A stretch of DNA of 13,640 bases from positions 1 through 13,640 of the forward strand of contig JAIRYL010000148.1 in assembly GCA_031267775.1 (NCBI GenBank), given 5' to 3'. Position 1 is the stretch's first letter. Each line of letters begins with the position of its first letter. Source of the stretch: Tannerellaceae bacterium (lineage in GTDB: Bacteria > Bacteroidota > Bacteroidia > Bacteroidales > Tannerellaceae). The translations under genes were made by a program, and so were the position numbers. Positions 6,849 to 13,640 of the stretch are shown here, in pieces. The notes beneath the pieces were generated by a model, which was given only the letters and a program-made list of their open reading frames with translations, was not told the origin of the DNA and made no database searches.

Positions 6849-7039
6849 ACGCCTCCTAATGGATCACCTGCCAAATCTTGTGTTTCTTCGCAGACCGCAG
6901 GTCTGCATGTAAATAACCCCCAATCGCTACGCTTCATTGGGGGTTATTGATATGCAGACCTGCGGTCTGCGAGGCTGTATTTTATTTATTTTACATGGAA
7001 ATTTGCTAAACACAAGGTTTTACTGGCGACGCCTCCTAA
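6849..7039. repeat. Nested palindromic element, intact copy B, bounded by an 11-bp direct repeat
   Basis: The core is AATAACCCCCAAT...ATTGGGGGTTATT around an 11-nt loop (6912-6948). It is flanked by arms CGCAGACCGCAGGTCTGCAT (6889-6908) and its exact reverse complement (6952-6971). Each arm is itself a hairpin (GCAGACC/GGTCTGC), so the whole can fold as three stem-loops or one long cruciform. Outside these, 6873-6885 and 7008-7020 form a 13-bp inverted repeat with one mismatch. ACGCCTCCTAA occurs at 6849-6859 and again at 7029-7039. The interior strand matches copy A at 1770-1815 in opposite orientation (44 of 46). There is no room for a transposase, so any mobility would depend on an enzyme encoded elsewhere. 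Confidence 0.7.
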
Positions 7040-7062
7040 GACAAAGAAATAGCTTGTATGTG

Positions 7063-7095
7063 GAAAAGCTGTCCAACTTTGTTGGGCGGCTTTTC
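7063..7095 (+). terminator. Terminator-like hairpin in the hut leader
   Basis: A 15-bp stem, counting G-U pairs, closes on a TTT loop: the left arm is GAAAAGCTGTCCAAC and the right arm GTTGGGCGGCTTTTC. It is followed by GATTTTATCG. It ends 125 bp before the hutU ATG and has no gene immediately upstream to terminate, so it could be an attenuator of hut transcription or the end of a short leader RNA. The U-tract is modest. Confidence 0.5.
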
Positions 7096-7220
7096 GATTT
7101 TATCGATATGCTAATAAACATACCTGAATGATTGACCGTTTTGGTGGAAATATCTACATTGCATTCGTTTTACGACGAAAGTTGCTTACAGTTTGTAAAT
7201 GGCATGAATACATTCAAGAT

Positions 7221-9224
7221 ATGAAGACAGGTCTCAGTAATCAATTACCGGATTATCCTTCTTTTGCATCCGGTATACGTCGGGCTCCCGACCGGGGGTA
7301 TTCGTTAACGCCCGAACAAACGGTTGTAGCCCTGAAAAATGCGCTGCGTTATATCCCGGAGGAATTACACGAAGCGTTAGCGCCCGAATTTATGGAAGAA
7401 TTGGTTACGTATGGGCGTATCTACGGATACCGTTATCGTCCGGAAGGCGACTTAAAGGCGAAACCGATACATGCATACAAAGGGAATTGTCTGGAAGGAA
7501 AAGCTTTTCAAGCGATGATAGATAACAATCTCTGTTTCGATATCGCCCTTTATCCCTATGAGCTGGTAACGTATGGCGAAACCGGCCAAGTCTGCCAGAA
7601 CTGGATGCAATACCGATTGATTAAGCAATACCTGGAAATCCTCACGCAAGAACAGACGCTGGTTATAGAATCGGGTCATCCGTTAGGCTTGTTTCAGTCG
7701 AAACCCGAAGCTCCCAGAGCGATCATTACCCATTCGATGATGGTTGGGCTGTTCGACAATCAGAAAGATTGGCATATAGCCGCTCAAATGGGCGTTGCCA
7801 ATTACGGACAGATGACGGCCGGAGGTTGGATGTATATCGGCCCGCAAGGCATTGTTCACGGAACGTTTAATACATTATTGAATGCCGGGCGAATCAAATT
7901 ATCGATCCCTCCGGATAAAGACTTGAGGGGATATTTGTTTGTTTCGTCCGGTTTGGGCGGTATGAGCGGGGCTCAACCCAAGGCGGCGGTCATTGCCGGC
8001 GCAGCCTGTATGGTTGCCGAGGTAGATATGTCGCGCATCGAAACCCGGTTAAACCAGGGCTGGGTAGAACATGTAACAGACGATATACCCACGGCCTGTA
8101 AGCTGGCCGGCGAAGCGAAAAAGAAAAAGAAACCCCTGTCCATCGCCTATCATGGCAATATCGTAGACTTACTGGAATATGCCGCAGCCAACGCTATCCC
8201 TATAGAATTACTAAGCGATCAAACCTCCTGCCATGCCGTATATGAAGGCGGTTATTGTCCTGCCGGCATATCGTTTGAAGAACGTACCCGGTTGCTGGCG
8301 CACGACAGAGACAGGTTTCGCAGGTTAGTAGACCAGACGTTGAAACGTCATTTCGAGGCGATCAGGCAGTTGGCAGCGCAGGGGGCTTATTTCTTCGATT
8401 ACGGCAATTGTTTTATGAAGGCTGTATACGACGCCGGCGTTAAAGAGATATCCCGGAACGGAACAGATGAAAAGGACGGTTTTATCTGGCCGTCGTATGT
8501 AGAAGATATCATGGGGCCTGAATTATTCGATTACGGATATGGCCCGTTCCGCTGGGTATGCCTTAGCGGTAAGCGCGAAGATTTGATAAAGACCGATCAT
8601 GCCGCGATGGAATGTATCGACCCGAATCGTCGCACGCAGGACAGGGATAATTATAACTGGATACGCGACGCCGAGAAAAATCAACTGGTAGTAGGCGCTC
8701 AGGCCCGAATACTTTATCAAGACGCCGAAGGACGTATGAATATAGCGCTTCGGTTTAATAAAATGGTACGCGAGGGAGACGTTGGCCCTATTATGCTGGG
8801 ACGCGATCACCACGACGTAAGCGGCACAGATTCTCCTTTCAGGGAAACAGCCAATATATACGACGGCAGTAATGTGATGGCTGATATGGCCGTACAATGT
8901 TTTGCCGGTAATGCGGCAAGAGGCATGAGCCTGGTGGCGCTGCATAATGGCGGCGGCGTGGGCGTGGGCAAAGCCGTCAACGGCGGTTTCGGCATGCTGC
9001 TCGACGGCAGCGAGCGGGTAGACGGGATTCTTCGTTCGGCCATCTTGTGGGACGTTATGGGCGGCGTAGCCCGTCGTTCCTGGGCGCGTAATGAAAACGC
9101 GATTCGTACGGTTGCCGACTTTAATAAGAAATACGAAGACAAGTATCAGATAACCCTCCCTTATATTCCAAAAGAAGACTTAGCGCGAAACGCAGTAATG
9201 AACGGTTTAACGAACAAGAAATAA
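7221..9224 (+). CDS. hutU: Urocanate hydratase, long eukaryote-like form
   Basis: The product (667 aa) hydrates urocanate to 4-imidazolone-5-propionate using tightly bound NAD+, the second step of histidine breakdown, in the cytoplasm. Recognisable blocks are LAPEFMEELVTYGRIY near the N-terminus, MTAGGWMYIGPQGIVHGT (about 198-215), SGLGGMSGAQPKA (243-255), GPFRWVCLSG (441-450), GRDHHDVSGTDSPFRET (527-543) and HNGGGVGVGKAVNGGFGM (575-592). Length and these motifs match the roughly 670-residue class that includes animal UROC1, not the roughly 555-residue Pseudomonas/Bacillus class. The frame is open 31 codons further upstream to an ATG at 7128, but those residues resemble no urocanase, and MKTGLSNQL at 7221 gives the expected N-terminus. 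It is the first gene of the hut run, and its stop shares one base with the ftcD start (TAATG). Confidence 0.96.
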   Translation: MKTGLSNQLPDYPSFASGIRRAPDRGYSLTPEQTVVALKNALRYIPEELHEALAPEFMEELVTYGRIYGYRYRPEGDLKAKPIHAYKGNCLEGKAFQAMIDNNLCFDIALYPYELVTYGETGQVCQNWMQYRLIKQYLEILTQEQTLVIESGHPLGLFQSKPEAPRAIITHSMMVGLFDNQKDWHIAAQMGVANYGQMTAGGWMYIGPQGIVHGTFNTLLNAGRIKLSIPPDKDLRGYLFVSSGLGGMSGAQPKAAVIAGAACMVAEVDMSRIETRLNQGWVEHVTDDIPTACKLAGEAKKKKKPLSIAYHGNIVDLLEYAAANAIPIELLSDQTSCHAVYEGGYCPAGISFEERTRLLAHDRDRFRRLVDQTLKRHFEAIRQLAAQGAYFFDYGNCFMKAVYDAGVKEISRNGTDEKDGFIWPSYVEDIMGPELFDYGYGPFRWVCLSGKREDLIKTDHAAMECIDPNRRTQDRDNYNWIRDAEKNQLVVGAQARILYQDAEGRMNIALRFNKMVREGDVGPIMLGRDHHDVSGTDSPFRETANIYDGSNVMADMAVQCFAGNAARGMSLVALHNGGGVGVGKAVNGGFGMLLDGSERVDGILRSAILWDVMGGVARRSWARNENAIRTVADFNKKYEDKYQITLPYIPKEDLARNAVMNGLTNKK

Positions 9225-10129
9225 TGAATAATCAAAGTAAAATCATGGAGTGCGTCCCTAATTTCAGCGAGGGGCGCGATTTGCGGAAAATAGAAAAAAT
9301 AGCGGATTCCTTTCGGGCCAAAGCAGGCGTGAAACTGCTGGATTACAGCAACGATCCGGATCATAACCGGATGGTAATAACGGCTATCGGAGAGCCGGGC
9401 GCTTTAAAAGAAGCCGTATTGGAAGCCATCGGGAAAGCCGTCGAGCTGATAGACCTTACCAAACATTCCGGACAGCATCCCAGAATGGGCGCGGCAGACG
9501 TCGTACCTTTTATCCCCGTAAGAGGTTGTTCGATGGCAGACGCCGTAGCGCTCTCAAAAGAAGTTGCCGGCGAAGCGGCTAAACGGTACAAATTGCCGGT
9601 ATTCCTGTATGAAAAATCGGCCTCGTCTCCCAAACGTGAAAACCTTGCAAATATCAGGAAAGGCGAGTTTGAGGGTATGGCCGAAAAACTGAAAAGCGAA
9701 GCGTGGTTTCCCGATTTTGGGCCGGCCGAACCTCATCCTACGGCCGGAGTAGTCGCCATCGGAGCGCGTATGCCGTTAATCGCGTATAACGTAAACTTGG
9801 GTACGAACGATTTATCCATTGCCGACAGTATTGCCAAAAAAGTGCGCTTTGTAGGGGGAGGCCTCCGTTTTTGTAAAGCGATGGGCGTGGAGCTGACGGA
9901 GCGCGGGATAGTACAAGTCTCCATGAATATGACCGATTATACCCGTACCGCTCTATACAGGGCTTTTGAACTGGTGCGGATAGAGGCGCGGCGCTACGGC
10001 GTGCCTGTCGCAGGCAGCGAGATTATAGGCCTGGCGCCGATGGAAGCTTTAGTGGATACGGCTTCTTATTATTTGGGACTGGAGAATTTTTCGATAAGCC
10101 AGGTATTGGAAGCCCGCATAATGGAATAG
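9224..10129 (+). CDS. ftcD: Glutamate formimidoyltransferase
   Basis: The product (301 aa) moves the formimino group of N-formimino-L-glutamate to tetrahydrofolate, giving glutamate and 5-formimino-THF. It contains the N-terminal signature MECVPNFSEG (8-17), HSGQHPRMGAADVVPFIPV (81-99) with H85 matching the proposed catalytic histidine (H82) of mammalian FTCD, and HPTAGVVAIGARMPLIAYNV (171-190) of the second subdomain. It ends after the two transferase subdomains. The cyclodeaminase half of the bifunctional animal enzyme is absent here and is encoded separately two genes downstream. The start at 9224 overlaps the hutU stop by one base, pointing to coupled translation. An internal ATG (9245) begins exactly at MECVPNF, but the upstream one fits both the overlap and the usual family N-terminus. 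Confidence 0.96.
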   Translation: MNNQSKIMECVPNFSEGRDLRKIEKIADSFRAKAGVKLLDYSNDPDHNRMVITAIGEPGALKEAVLEAIGKAVELIDLTKHSGQHPRMGAADVVPFIPVRGCSMADAVALSKEVAGEAAKRYKLPVFLYEKSASSPKRENLANIRKGEFEGMAEKLKSEAWFPDFGPAEPHPTAGVVAIGARMPLIAYNVNLGTNDLSIADSIAKKVRFVGGGLRFCKAMGVELTERGIVQVSMNMTDYTRTALYRAFELVRIEARRYGVPVAGSEIIGLAPMEALVDTASYYLGLENFSISQVLEARIME

Positions 10130-10130
10130 G

Positions 10131-11384
10131 ATGGAGGCCGGTAAATTACTTATACGGAACGCATCCCAGATAGCGACCTGTTCCGGGTTTGCAGCCAAAA
10201 AAGGGAAAGCCATGTCGGATATGGGAATTATTGAAGACGGGGCGGTAGCCGTATCGGACGGACGAATCATACGCGTCGGCGCAACCCAAGACGTCTTATC
10301 TTGCTTGAATGAAGAAGAATATACGGTACTGGACGCCAGAGGCAAAGCGCTGCTTCCCGGTTTTGTAGACAGTCATACGCATTTTGTTTTCGGCGGATAC
10401 AGAGAAGAAGAGTTCGCCTGGCGTCTGCGGGGCGACAGTTATATGTCGATTATGGAGCGGGGCGGCGGAATTGTAAATACGATGCAGGCAACCCGCGAAA
10501 GCGCTTACTCTGATTTGTACAAAAGCGGATATGCCCGCCTGACAGACATGATGAAGATGGGCGTTACCACCGTAGAAGGTAAAAGCGGATATGGACTGGA
10601 TTTGGAAACGGAGCTGACGCAGCTTCGCGTGATGAAGGAGCTGAACGAAAAGCATCCGGTAGACGTTGTTGCCACTTTCCTGGGCGCTCATGCCATTCCG
10701 CCCGAATATAAAGGACGGGCGGACGATTATATAGGGTATATAATCGAAACGGTATTGCCGGCTGTGGCTAAAGAAAAGCTGGCCGGCTTTTGCGATGTGT
10801 TTTGCGAGAAAGGCGTATTTTCCGTCGAACAAAGCAGGCGGCTGTTACGGGCTGCCCAAGCGCTTGGAATGAAGCCTAAACTGCATGCCGACGAAATGGC
10901 CGCGTCGGGCGGAGCGGCGCTGGCCGTGGAGCTGAACGCCGTAAGCGCCGATCATCTGCTACAGGTATCGACTGAAGGTATCGGCCTGTTAGCCGGCAGT
11001 AATACCGTAGCCACGCTTCTTCCGTTAACGGCCTTTTCGCTTCGCGAGGATTATGCGCGGGGGCGCGACATGATCGACGCCGGATGCGCCGTTGCGCTGG
11101 CTACCGATTTAAATCCGGGCAGTTGTTTTTCAGGCTCTATACCTCTGCTGATTGCGCTGGCCTGCATATATATGAAGCTAACGCCCGAAGAGGCTGTTAC
11201 GGCGCTAACCATCAACGGCGCGGCGTCTGCAGGACGGGCGGATACCATAGGCAGCATCGATGCAGGAAAGGAGGCGGATATGATAGTACTCCGTTATCCT
11301 TCGTATACATATCTCCCGTATCATACCGGAATGAATATAGTGGAAACAATCATAAAAAAGGGAAAAATCTATCGCTCTTACTAA
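10131..11384 (+). CDS. hutI: Imidazolonepropionase
   Basis: The product (417 aa) hydrolyses 4-imidazolone-5-propionate to N-formimino-L-glutamate, the third step of histidine degradation. It is a metal-dependent amidohydrolase with a TIM-barrel core. The metal and catalytic residues are in place: DSHTHF with H82 and H84, LGAHAIPPEY with H187, KLHADE with H252 and E255, SADH with H275, and ATDLNPGS with D326. Substrate-contact segments such as GGGIVNTMQATR (111-122) and EGKSGYG (149-155) are also visible. The length is normal. The ATG follows the ftcD stop after a single base, and fchA begins 19 bp after its own stop, so it is an internal gene of the operon. Confidence 0.96.
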   Translation: MEAGKLLIRNASQIATCSGFAAKKGKAMSDMGIIEDGAVAVSDGRIIRVGATQDVLSCLNEEEYTVLDARGKALLPGFVDSHTHFVFGGYREEEFAWRLRGDSYMSIMERGGGIVNTMQATRESAYSDLYKSGYARLTDMMKMGVTTVEGKSGYGLDLETELTQLRVMKELNEKHPVDVVATFLGAHAIPPEYKGRADDYIGYIIETVLPAVAKEKLAGFCDVFCEKGVFSVEQSRRLLRAAQALGMKPKLHADEMAASGGAALAVELNAVSADHLLQVSTEGIGLLAGSNTVATLLPLTAFSLREDYARGRDMIDAGCAVALATDLNPGSCFSGSIPLLIALACIYMKLTPEEAVTALTINGAASAGRADTIGSIDAGKEADMIVLRYPSYTYLPYHTGMNIVETIIKKGKIYRSY

Positions 11385-11403
11385 ACGATAAACCAATATA
11401 AAC

Positions 11404-12027
11404 ATGTTAGCAGATTTAACAGTAAAAGAATTTCTTGCAAAAACAGCCGGCAACGACCCGGTTCCCGGAGGGGGAAGTATTTCGGCGCTGAATGGAGCCA
11501 TAGCTGCCGCGCTAACCGAAATGGTGGCCGGCCTGACCGCCGGAAAGAAGAAATATGAAGAAGTAGACGGGCAGATGCGTTCCATAGTGGTTGAAGCGGC
11601 GTCTATTCGCGATCGCTTTATCTCTTATGCAGACAAAGACAGCGAAGCATATAAGAACGTTTTCGCAGCTTTTAAACGGCCGAAAGATACGGAGGAAGAA
11701 AAAGCGGACAGAAGCCGCGCCATACAGGAAGCTACCAAAGAAGCGGCCTCCGTTCCGATGATGGTTGCCGAAGAAATGGCGTCGGTTATGGAAACAATCA
11801 TTTATGTTGCGCACAAAGGCAATCAACATGCGGCGACGGATGTATGCGTAGCCATGATGTCGGCTCGTACCTGCATACTGGGGGCGTTATTGAATGTCCG
11901 TATTAATTTACTGGCTATAAAAGAGGAGGCTTTTGTAGAGCGAATGAAGAAAAAGGCAGACCGTCTGGAGGCGGAAGCGCTCCGCATTGAAACCAAATTG
12001 CTTGATTGGGTAAAGACAATATTATGA
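11404..12027 (+). CDS. fchA: Formiminotetrahydrofolate cyclodeaminase / methenyl-THF cyclohydrolase family
   Basis: The product (207 aa) belongs to the FTCD_C (cyclodeaminase / methenyl-THF cyclohydrolase) family. In this setting it should convert 5-formimino-THF to 5,10-methenyl-THF and ammonia, recovering the one-carbon unit produced by FtcD. Diagnostic is the glycine-rich loop NDPVPGGGSISALNGAIAAAL near the N-terminus (about 17-37), followed by MVAGLTAGKKKYEE. The rest is predicted all-helical, as expected for this fold. Its position between hutI and hutH supports the cyclodeaminase role over a free-standing cyclohydrolase, but sequence alone does not exclude the latter activity. Its stop overlaps the hutH ATG (ATGA). 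Confidence 0.92.
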   Translation: MLADLTVKEFLAKTAGNDPVPGGGSISALNGAIAAALTEMVAGLTAGKKKYEEVDGQMRSIVVEAASIRDRFISYADKDSEAYKNVFAAFKRPKDTEEEKADRSRAIQEATKEAASVPMMVAEEMASVMETIIYVAHKGNQHAATDVCVAMMSARTCILGALLNVRINLLAIKEEAFVERMKKKADRLEAEALRIETKLLDWVKTIL

Positions 12028-13520
12028 GCAGCAATGTATATTATATAGGTTCGGAGCCGCTTACGTTTGAATGTATCGAAAAGATACTTACCGAGAATAT
12101 GCGTCTGGAACTTACGGCCGAAGTGGCTGCACGCATTCAGCGATGCCGCGATTATCTGGATGAGAAAATAGAACGGCAAGACGGTCCGTTGTATGGTATA
12201 ACCACCGGTTTTGGCTCGTTGTGTAATAAAACAATCTCGCCCGACGAACTCAATATCCTGCAGGAAAACCTTGTAAAAAGCCATGCCTGCAGCATAGGCG
12301 AAGAAGTAAGCCCGGTAATCGTCCGCTTGATGATGATGCTCAAAGCGCATGCTCTTTCACTGGGGCATAGCGGGGTGCAGGTTATAACCGTGCAGCGCAT
12401 CCTCGATTTTTTCAATAACGATATATTGCCAATCGTGTACGACCGGGGTTCGCTGGGCGCGTCGGGCGATTTAGCTCCGCTGGCAAACTTGTTCCTTCCG
12501 CTTATCGGGGTGGGAGACGTATATTACAAGGGGAAAAAAAGAGACGCTATCGGCGTATTGGACGAATATGCCTGGAAACCGGTCAAACTGAAAAGTAAAG
12601 AAGGCCTTGCGCTGCTGAATGGCACGCAGTTTATGAGCGCTAACGGAGTATTTGCTTTAATGCGCGCTTTTAAAATATCCAAACGGGCAGACCTGATAGC
12701 CGCCATTTCTCTTGAAGCGTTCGACGGATTGCTGGATCCTTTTATGGACTGTATCCAGCGGATACGCCCGCATAAAGGACAGATTGAAACCGGCGAAGCC
12801 TTCCGTACGCTGCTCGAAGGAAGCGAACTGATAGCCCGGAAGAAGAACCATATACAAGACCCTTATTCATTCCGCTGTATCCCCCAGGTGCATGGAGCTA
12901 CAAAAGACGCCATCCGGTATGTAACGGATGTTTTGCTGACGGAAATAAATGCGGTTACCGATAATCCGACTATCTTCCCGGATGAAGACCGGATTATATC
13001 GGGCGGTAATTTCCATGGTCAGCCGCTGGCTATATCGTTCGACTTTCTGGGGATAGCTTTGGCTGAACTGGGAAATATTTCGGAGCGGAGAGTGGCTCAG
13101 TTAATCATGGGATTGCGCGGTTTGCCGGAGTTTCTGGTAGCCAATCCCGGTTTAAATTCGGGGTTTATGATACCTCAATATGCGGCGGCCGGCATGGTGA
13201 GCCAGAATAAAATGTATTGCTATCCGGCCAGTTGCGATTCAATCGTGTCGAGCAACGGACAGGAAGACCACGTGAGCATGGGAGCGAATGCGGCAACCAA
13301 GCTGTTTAAGATAATGGATAATTTAGACCATATATTAGCCATTGAACTGATGAACGGGGCGCAGGGCATTGAATTTCGCCGCCCCGACAAATCGTCGCCC
13401 CTGCTGGAGAAATTCCTTAAAGCTTATCGCCAGGTAGTTCCCTTTATGAAAGACGACATTGTCATGTATCCGGAAATCCATCGTACCGTAGCCTTTTTGA
13501 GGCGGTATCCGCTGGAATAG
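12024..13520 (+). CDS. hutH: Histidine ammonia-lyase
   Basis: The product (498 aa) deaminates L-histidine to trans-urocanate, the committing step of the pathway. The self-formed MIO cofactor comes from the Ala-Ser-Gly triad in LGASGDLAPLANL (ASG at 146-148). The catalytic tyrosine segment YGITTGFGSL (57-66) and the downstream blocks VTDNPTIF, SGGNFHGQPLA and SSNGQEDHVSMGANAA are all intact. The length is typical. I chose ATG 12024, which overlaps the fchA TGA as ATGA. A frame starting from TTG at 12006 adds six residues but uses a rarer start and lies deeper within fchA. Although it acts first in the pathway, it is the last gene of the operon. Its stop is only 8 bp from that of a converging gene. 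Confidence 0.97.
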   Translation: MSSNVYYIGSEPLTFECIEKILTENMRLELTAEVAARIQRCRDYLDEKIERQDGPLYGITTGFGSLCNKTISPDELNILQENLVKSHACSIGEEVSPVIVRLMMMLKAHALSLGHSGVQVITVQRILDFFNNDILPIVYDRGSLGASGDLAPLANLFLPLIGVGDVYYKGKKRDAIGVLDEYAWKPVKLKSKEGLALLNGTQFMSANGVFALMRAFKISKRADLIAAISLEAFDGLLDPFMDCIQRIRPHKGQIETGEAFRTLLEGSELIARKKNHIQDPYSFRCIPQVHGATKDAIRYVTDVLLTEINAVTDNPTIFPDEDRIISGGNFHGQPLAISFDFLGIALAELGNISERRVAQLIMGLRGLPEFLVANPGLNSGFMIPQYAAAGMVSQNKMYCYPASCDSIVSSNGQEDHVSMGANAATKLFKIMDNLDHILAIELMNGAQGIEFRRPDKSSPLLEKFLKAYRQVVPFMKDDIVMYPEIHRTVAFLRRYPLE

Positions 13521-13528
13521 GCGCCTCC

Positions 13529-13640
13529 TTATTTCTTTGTAACCTGCACCCGTTCCGTAGGCGGCAGGCGCTGGTTTCGGCGCGCCATCTGCCCGGCGAT
13601 ATTTTCGGCCAGCCTGCAGAAGGCGGCGCCGTCGGCAGAG
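13529..13640 (-). CDS. C-terminal end of an unidentified protein (runs off the right edge)
   Basis: On the minus strand a frame is open from the right window edge to a TAA at 13531-13529, giving 36 residues. Its end reads MARRNQRLPPTERVQVTKK, preceded by an amphipathic, alanine-rich helix-like segment (AFCRLAENIAGQ). The tail loosely resembles the C-terminus of Mrp/NBP35-type iron-sulfur carrier ATPases in this phylum, but that is from memory and too short to call. It converges on hutH. The coding inference rests on an uninterrupted frame, plausible composition and a stop close to the neighbouring gene. Confidence 0.5.
   Translation of the reverse strand, partial: SADGAAFCRLAENIAGQMARRNQRLPPTERVQVTKK

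Noticed and set aside
6937..7131. A 64-codon plus-strand frame before hutU
   Set aside because: It begins inside the palindromic element and runs through the terminator-like hairpin, so it is a by-product of those structures.
7128..7220. N-terminal extension of HutU from the ATG at 7128
   Set aside because: The 31 extra residues do not resemble urocanases; the ATG at 7221 gives the normal start and length.
12006..12023. TTG start for HutH six codons upstream
   Set aside because: The ATG at 12024 has the classic ATGA overlap with fchA and gives the family's usual N-terminus.

Overview
The window looks like a chromosomal segment of a Bacteroidota (Bacteroidales) bacterium. The evidence is the fused SecD-SecF protein, the Bacteroidota-style promoters (TTTG about 20 nt upstream of TAnnTTTG), a BspA-like leucine-rich-repeat surface protein, and the compact histidine-utilisation gene order hutU-ftcD-hutI-fchA-hutH. 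A Tannerella/Parabacteroides-like source is plausible, but the genus is my inference. I see no phage, CRISPR, tRNA or rRNA, and no transposase gene.

Layout. From 1 to 1237, on the minus strand and running off the left edge, is the N-terminal part of a secreted BspA-like LRR protein. Positions 1238-2382 form a long gene-poor stretch holding short repeats, hairpins, a good orphan promoter match and one copy of a dispersed palindromic element. Positions 2431-3529 hold an overlapping gene pair, an MmcQ/YjbR-family protein and a biotin-protein ligase. Positions 3686-6700 encode SecDF, with its own promoter and a strong 3' hairpin. Positions 6701-7220 are a second structured intergenic stretch: a consensus-like promoter, a nested palindromic element bounded by an 11-bp direct repeat, and a terminator-like hairpin, all upstream of hutU. 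Positions 7221-13520 are five tightly packed hut genes. From 13529, converging from the minus strand, is the C-terminal end of another gene.

How the genes work together. The hut cluster encodes the complete tetrahydrofolate-dependent route from histidine to glutamate. HutH makes urocanate and HutU hydrates it to imidazolonepropionate. HutI opens the ring to N-formiminoglutamate, FtcD moves the formimino group to tetrahydrofolate, and FchA releases ammonia to give 5,10-methenyl-tetrahydrofolate. FtcD and FchA are separate proteins here, whereas animals have them fused. Neighbouring genes overlap or are at most 19 bp apart, so one transcript is likely. BirA (biotin attachment) and SecDF (protein export) are housekeeping functions with no evident link to hut.

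I found no convincing new multi-gene system. The most interesting material is non-coding: a dispersed palindromic repeat present in two inverted copies, the MITE-like structure around the second copy, and a possible attenuator in the hut leader.
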